From: Mytilisepta virgata
Lineage: Eukaryota; Mollusca; Bivalvia; Mytilida; Mytilidae
Assembly (NCBI GenBank): GCA_028015205.1
Contig: CM051514.1
Span: 35,914,150 to 35,978,149, forward strand
DNA length: 64,000 nt
Reading direction: 5' to 3'
Shown one piece after another: positions 59,726 through 64,000 of the stretch; within the stretch, counting starts at the first letter, position 1; every line of letters begins with the position of its first letter. The translations under genes were made by a program, and so were the position numbers. The notes under the pieces were generated by a model. The model had not been told where the DNA came from and did not search any database. It worked only from the letters and a program-made list of their open reading frames with translations.

Positions 59726-60876
59726 GTAATATTTGTCTACATGAGTGAAGCAAAAACAACAATTCATTCAGTATCATTATTTATTCTGAAAAAAAAAATG
59801 AAAAAAAAATGATGGAAATCGACAAGTTGATGTTTTCAGGCGTTTGACGGATTAATTTTAGAGAGGGAAAAGGGACAAATTATTAATTTTCTGAATATTA
59901 TTTTCGGACAGTAGATGAATCTAGATAGAGGACAATGTATACAAAAAACATCTACAGAACTCGAGGGTCTGATAAATATTTTGAAGATAGATTAGACATA
60001 TTGGAAACCAAGTACTTTGTTGACGTCAACTAGTAATGGTAAGAATTAACTTAGATACTTTTAGGCAGACTAATTAATGACCAGGCTACAAAATGATCGA
60101 TGTTGTATAGAACAATTCATTATAAACATTGGCTACATAATTTCCATAATAAAAGACTTAGTAATCTTTAAATGTACAAAACAATTCACTTATTGACCAT
60201 TAAACTTAATGACCAACTAAAATGGACGTGTTTAGTATGTTTCTCAAGATTTCAGGCAATAACATAAAAGAACCAATCATAGTTGATGGTTGTGAGCTAC
60301 TTTTATAGCCTCTAAAAGCTATAAGAAGACAATATCTCCTAGATAAATGTGTGTCTGGGTGCATTACTTTCATTCAATTCACTAACGCTTTTTGAGAATA
60401 AATCAAAAATTTAAGTTGAAATGTCAGTGTACATTACGTAAGCCAATTTTCTTATAGAAGTTATTTTCTATTTCGTCTAAGGCGAAAGAACCATGGGATT
60501 AAGGTGGCTCTATTCACATATCAATTATTTATATTAATGGAAGATAAAGGTTATTATTAGATGTCTCTGCGTCTTTGGGTTGATTTTATCTTGAACCATG
60601 AGTCAAGTAAAACATTTTCAGGAAAATCTCAGGAATGGAGTAAAAACATCTACAATTTGTACCCAAACTGTATATTTTATTTATTCCACACCAAATAAGA
60701 ATCTTGGGAAACTAACCGAGTTAAAAGATTATAATAGATTAATGCGTTGTCTTATAATAAAGACATATCTTATGGTGGTTTAAAAAAATATCTTAGTCAT
60801 AAGTAAGTTTAATGAAATGGTCTCAAGTTAGGATGTATCCCAAATTTAATTGTAAAGCTAGGACTACAAAATAGGA
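59726..60876. other. Non-coding stretch
   Basis: No repeat family or exon recognised; the 61-residue frame at 60598-60783 lacks support. Confidence 0.4.
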
Positions 60877-61140
60877 GTCCATTGATGTTATCCCTTCCTC
60901 ATACCGGAGTTACATGGTTAGCATGCGGGTGTCCTGCAGGAAGCAGAGACTGCTTACTCTTCTGGAGCACCTGAGTCTACCCCCGTTTTTTTTGTGGGAT
61001 CCATGTTGTTCATAGGTTTTTAGTTTTTAATTGTAGTGCATGTATTGTTTTGGTCTTATCTTCGTTGATCTCCGCAGTTTGTGAGTTGTTTCGAGTTTTC
61101 AATCATTCGAATATCCCTTTGGTATTTCTTGACTTTACTT
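60877..61140 (+). mobile_element. RT retroelement R1 tail, copy 6
   Basis: Begins 'gtccattgatgttatccctt', passes 'cttctggagcacctgagtct' and 'tagtttttaattgtagtgca', and ends 'tttcttgactttact'. Same orientation as the other five copies. Confidence 0.8.
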
Positions 61141-61990
61141 AAGATAATCTTATCAATAATGTTTGTTCACATCAATTAATGTTGAAGAAAACTTTCAAAA
61201 ATTTTAACAATAAAACATATTTCACAATTGTTTATTAGCTGACAGACCAGAATTATTGATTAGCGTATCGAATTGTAATTTGGCCCCGTCGATTGATTGT
61301 CAAATTTTGAATAGGATGTGTCCTAACTGATGTGTAAAACAAAAGCTCTTAGTCATATTGCAAAGTCCTTTTCTTACAAAATATTTTCTATAACCGCAGA
61401 ATGAAATAACTATGCCTCATAAGAATTTGTTTATTGATACATATTAGTCTAACTATTAAATACTCTAACAATGTGTTGCACAGTAACACTTAAATATATT
61501 TATATGCGGTTAAGATATAACAAATTAAGATCATCCTTTGATTTACAATAAGACTGTCTTAGGATGCTTTTAAAGTGATCATAAGACTTAACTTAGGACA
61601 AATTTATGACACGTTAACCTGACCCATGTATTTTCACGTCGGTCTTAGTCGTAACCCAAAACACTAAACGCCAATTGCGAAAATGACAACAAGTCCGCAG
61701 TGGAAATGTGGTAGATTGTTTACTTGCATTTAGTTCTATTATTCCAGGACTATACGGATAATTATTTCCCCGTAAATTATACCCGATAATTAACTAGAGT
61801 ATATATATAAAATAAAAATGCTTATGCTTAAGAATTAACCCTTCAACATTTAACGACTTTTGTTACATTTTTACTACAAAATTGTCATGTAAATTAGATG
61901 AGCCCACTTGTAAAACACGTGAACAAAAAGTATCATAGATATATATAAAATGATACCAAAGACCACACCTTGAGTGAAAGGATATGTTTT
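61141..61990. other. Non-coding stretch
   Basis: Nothing recognised. Confidence 0.4.
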
Positions 61991-61992
61991 AT

Positions 61993-62332
61993 GTTGCCAT
62001 GGCAACCAAACACTTTAGCCATTTCTATATCCCACGTTTTGTAAAAATTTTGCGCCAAAATGTTGTTAATATAAATATTTGAATGATTTTGCTGACAACA
62101 CTAAAAGGAAATAGAGGTTACTGCATGTGTGTTGGCATAATATCATAGATCAAACTCAACATTTTAGATTGAGTGTTCTTTTTTGGGTTGCTATGCAACA
62201 ACGGTACTATCACCTGCTGTACAACGAATTGCAAAATTGATAATTATATGTATAACCATCAATTGGCATTCTTTTTTTACGCCTTAGCAACCAAACTGTA
62301 CCATAGCAGCCATATAATTTACATAGCAACAA
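61993..62332. promoter_or_regulatory. Cluster of RFX X-box-like sites
   Basis: A perfect palindrome 'gttgccatggcaac' (61993-62006) fits the RFX X-box consensus GTNRCC-N0-3-RGYAAC. A second near-palindrome 'gttgctatgcaac' lies at 62187-62199, and half-sites 'tagcaacc' (62285-62292) and 'atagcaac' (62323-62330) follow. Four sites in 340 bp is more than expected in AT-rich DNA. No adjacent gene was identified, so function is inference; a decayed repeat with internal GCAAC words is an alternative. Confidence 0.4.
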
Positions 62333-63622
62333 CAAATTTCCTCCTGCGTAATTCTTGAAACACACAGTTTTTTTTAGCCAATTCAGTTGGAAGTTTAATT
62401 TCTTTGCTTTATTTGAAAAATTTAATTGGAAGAAATTGTAATATTCCTGACATTTTTTTGTTTTGCTTTAAAACGTGACAATAAATTATCTGACAAAGTG
62501 ACCTCCAGGATTCTATGTTCTAGTTCATGCAAACAGTGTTGTACTTTGATTGATGTGGTCATGAGATTTCTTTTTACTCATTCCATTTTTTATGCTGTAA
62601 GTACGCATATACAGTACATCTACATGATTTTTGTTTCTTTTTTCCGTAAGTTACATAAATGATATGAATATTTTGACCATACTTAGGGGGAGGTTTGGAT
62701 ACAACAAAACTATTTTAACCCCACCGCATATTATTTGCACCTGTCCCAAGAATATTTTGGAGATGTGATGTTGTCTCCTTGACATTAACTCCATATCTAT
62801 ATTTTACAGAGTATATCAGCTGTATAGGCTTTAATTCTATGATAAACATGTATCCATCTTCTTGTATTAGGAATGAAAAACAACAATAGTTCATGAGATA
62901 AAATTATTAATTTTCAAATGCAAACTTACTGTAAAAACAAACAAAATATAACAATGGGAGTCATTACAGCCACAACGGTTACTGCATAAGAATGTCAAAC
63001 CGTCCAATAACTTCCTTTTACTGTTGCCCATTTTTGAACTGAAACACCTTCTGCCGAGTGTCATTTTCTGAAACAGTTCGTGTCCTTATTGAAACATAGA
63101 GGCACTTTGAATTTCATACCGTAATATTGAATCTTAATACTAGGAACCTTACAACCGTGTAAAGATGGTGTTCCATTACAGTAAACACAATCCTTCCTGG
63201 TGCATGATATTTCAGCTATACAAGACTCATGTGTAAGAGTACTCTAAGCAACCGTAATAAAACGTTAAAGTAGTGACTGAGCAATACTTTCACGGAAATA
63301 AAGAGGACACACAATCTACAACGCATTTCCCTTCTTTTACGCATTCCGTGAAAATAATGAAAAAGAATTAACAATCAGTATGTCTATTGAATGAAAAAAT
63401 GATACTTTCCACCAGTGAAAAATTGATTTAATGTAACACTGATACTTATTTAGCATTTGGTTGTACTTGTCAACACCTCCAATATGGCTGTTTTAATCTT
63501 TGATAACAACAGTTTGAACAAGTTTCTCTTCCTGTAGCCCGATGTCACATTTATGTTCTCTTGCATTCACTTAATTTCATGACCCTCTATGAAATTGCGA
63601 TAAAATATTTACTGTTTTACAG
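62333..63622. other. Non-coding stretch
   Basis: No supported gene; the 78-residue frame at 62426-62662 shows no domain. Confidence 0.4.
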
Positions 63623-63749
63623 TCTCTCCGCTGCACAAATACAAACTTAGAATTTCTATGCCATCCGAAATCACCAGGTGTAGTATATTTTCAAATTGTA
63701 CAATGACCTTGAGACAACCTGGCATTGCACGCCTCATGGCATCAATAAG
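63623..63749 (+). CDS. Candidate internal exon, unrecognised
   Basis: A good acceptor ('tttactgttttacag') and a gtatga donor bound a frame open throughout: SPLHKYKLRISMPSEITRCS, IFSNCTMTLRQPGIARLMAS. Two cysteines and an N-x-T site suggest an extracellular domain if real. No partner exon was identified; the window ends 250 bp later. Confidence 0.25.
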
Positions 63750-64000
63750 GTATGATCTGTTTTTGCAATAAATCATTAGCCAAATGTTTTGTAGTATAAA
63801 AGGAATCTTTATAACAACGATACCTTTGATTGAACAGCTTTTCTCCTAATCTCATTACTACATTGTATGGTATGCGAGACCTTTTGTTTTCTGGGTAAAC
63901 AATCCTCTTCTTTCGTAAATGTACAAAAAGGAGTATGTAAATCCTGTTATTGAGTCAGCAAGAACCCATAACTCTTATACCAAAACGAATGGGTTTGTCA

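Overview
The window looks like AT-rich nuclear DNA from a bivalve mollusc, most likely a mussel (Mytilus-like). The reasons are long introns, a dense population of short dispersed repeats, pearl/Helentron-type tandem elements with (ACGG)n tails and a terminal palindrome, and protein-coding pieces of animal type (Toll-like receptor, class B GPCR, cytochrome P450). The species call is inference from repeat style and protein families; no search was run.

Layout. 1-1083: the 3' part of a pearl-like tandem-repeat element. 1343-3421 (minus): an intact single-exon Toll-like receptor of 692 residues, with a 37-bp relic of TLR coding sequence in its 5' flank. 6965-7790 (plus): a broken CYP2-like cytochrome P450. 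8220-9735: a 71-bp tandem array. 9998-10560: a second pearl-like element, inverted and carrying a nested insertion. 11-18 kb: repeats only, including a perfect foldback and a TTAA-flanked MITE. 24466-43723 (plus): a class B (secretin family) GPCR of calcitonin/CGRP/DH31-receptor type, reconstructed here as twelve exons over 19 kb. Splice sites and phases agree at every junction. The first coding exon(s), with the signal peptide and first ectodomain cysteine, were not found. Its introns hold two tandem arrays, a pogo/Tc1-style MITE, a (GACG)-bearing element and several 5'-truncated retroelement tails.

43-64 kb is mostly transposable-element debris. It holds a tRNA-derived SINE, a frameshifted reverse-transcriptase C-terminus head-to-head with another retroelement tail and flanked by ~270-bp direct repeats, a Ty3/gypsy RT-RNase H remnant, a second TTAA MITE, a TA-type MITE and a piggyBac transposase scrap joined to a retroelement tail. 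Low-confidence exons of an unrecognised minus-strand membrane protein lie at 55.8-59.1 kb. A cluster of RFX X-box-like palindromes lies at 62 kb.

The two functional genes do not form a pathway: the TLR is an innate-immune receptor and the GPCR is a neuropeptide/hormone receptor. No bacterial-type system, CRISPR array, rRNA or free-standing tRNA gene was seen. I see no clearly novel biological system. The most useful results are the GPCR gene model, the P450 pseudogene, and the nested-repeat relationships.
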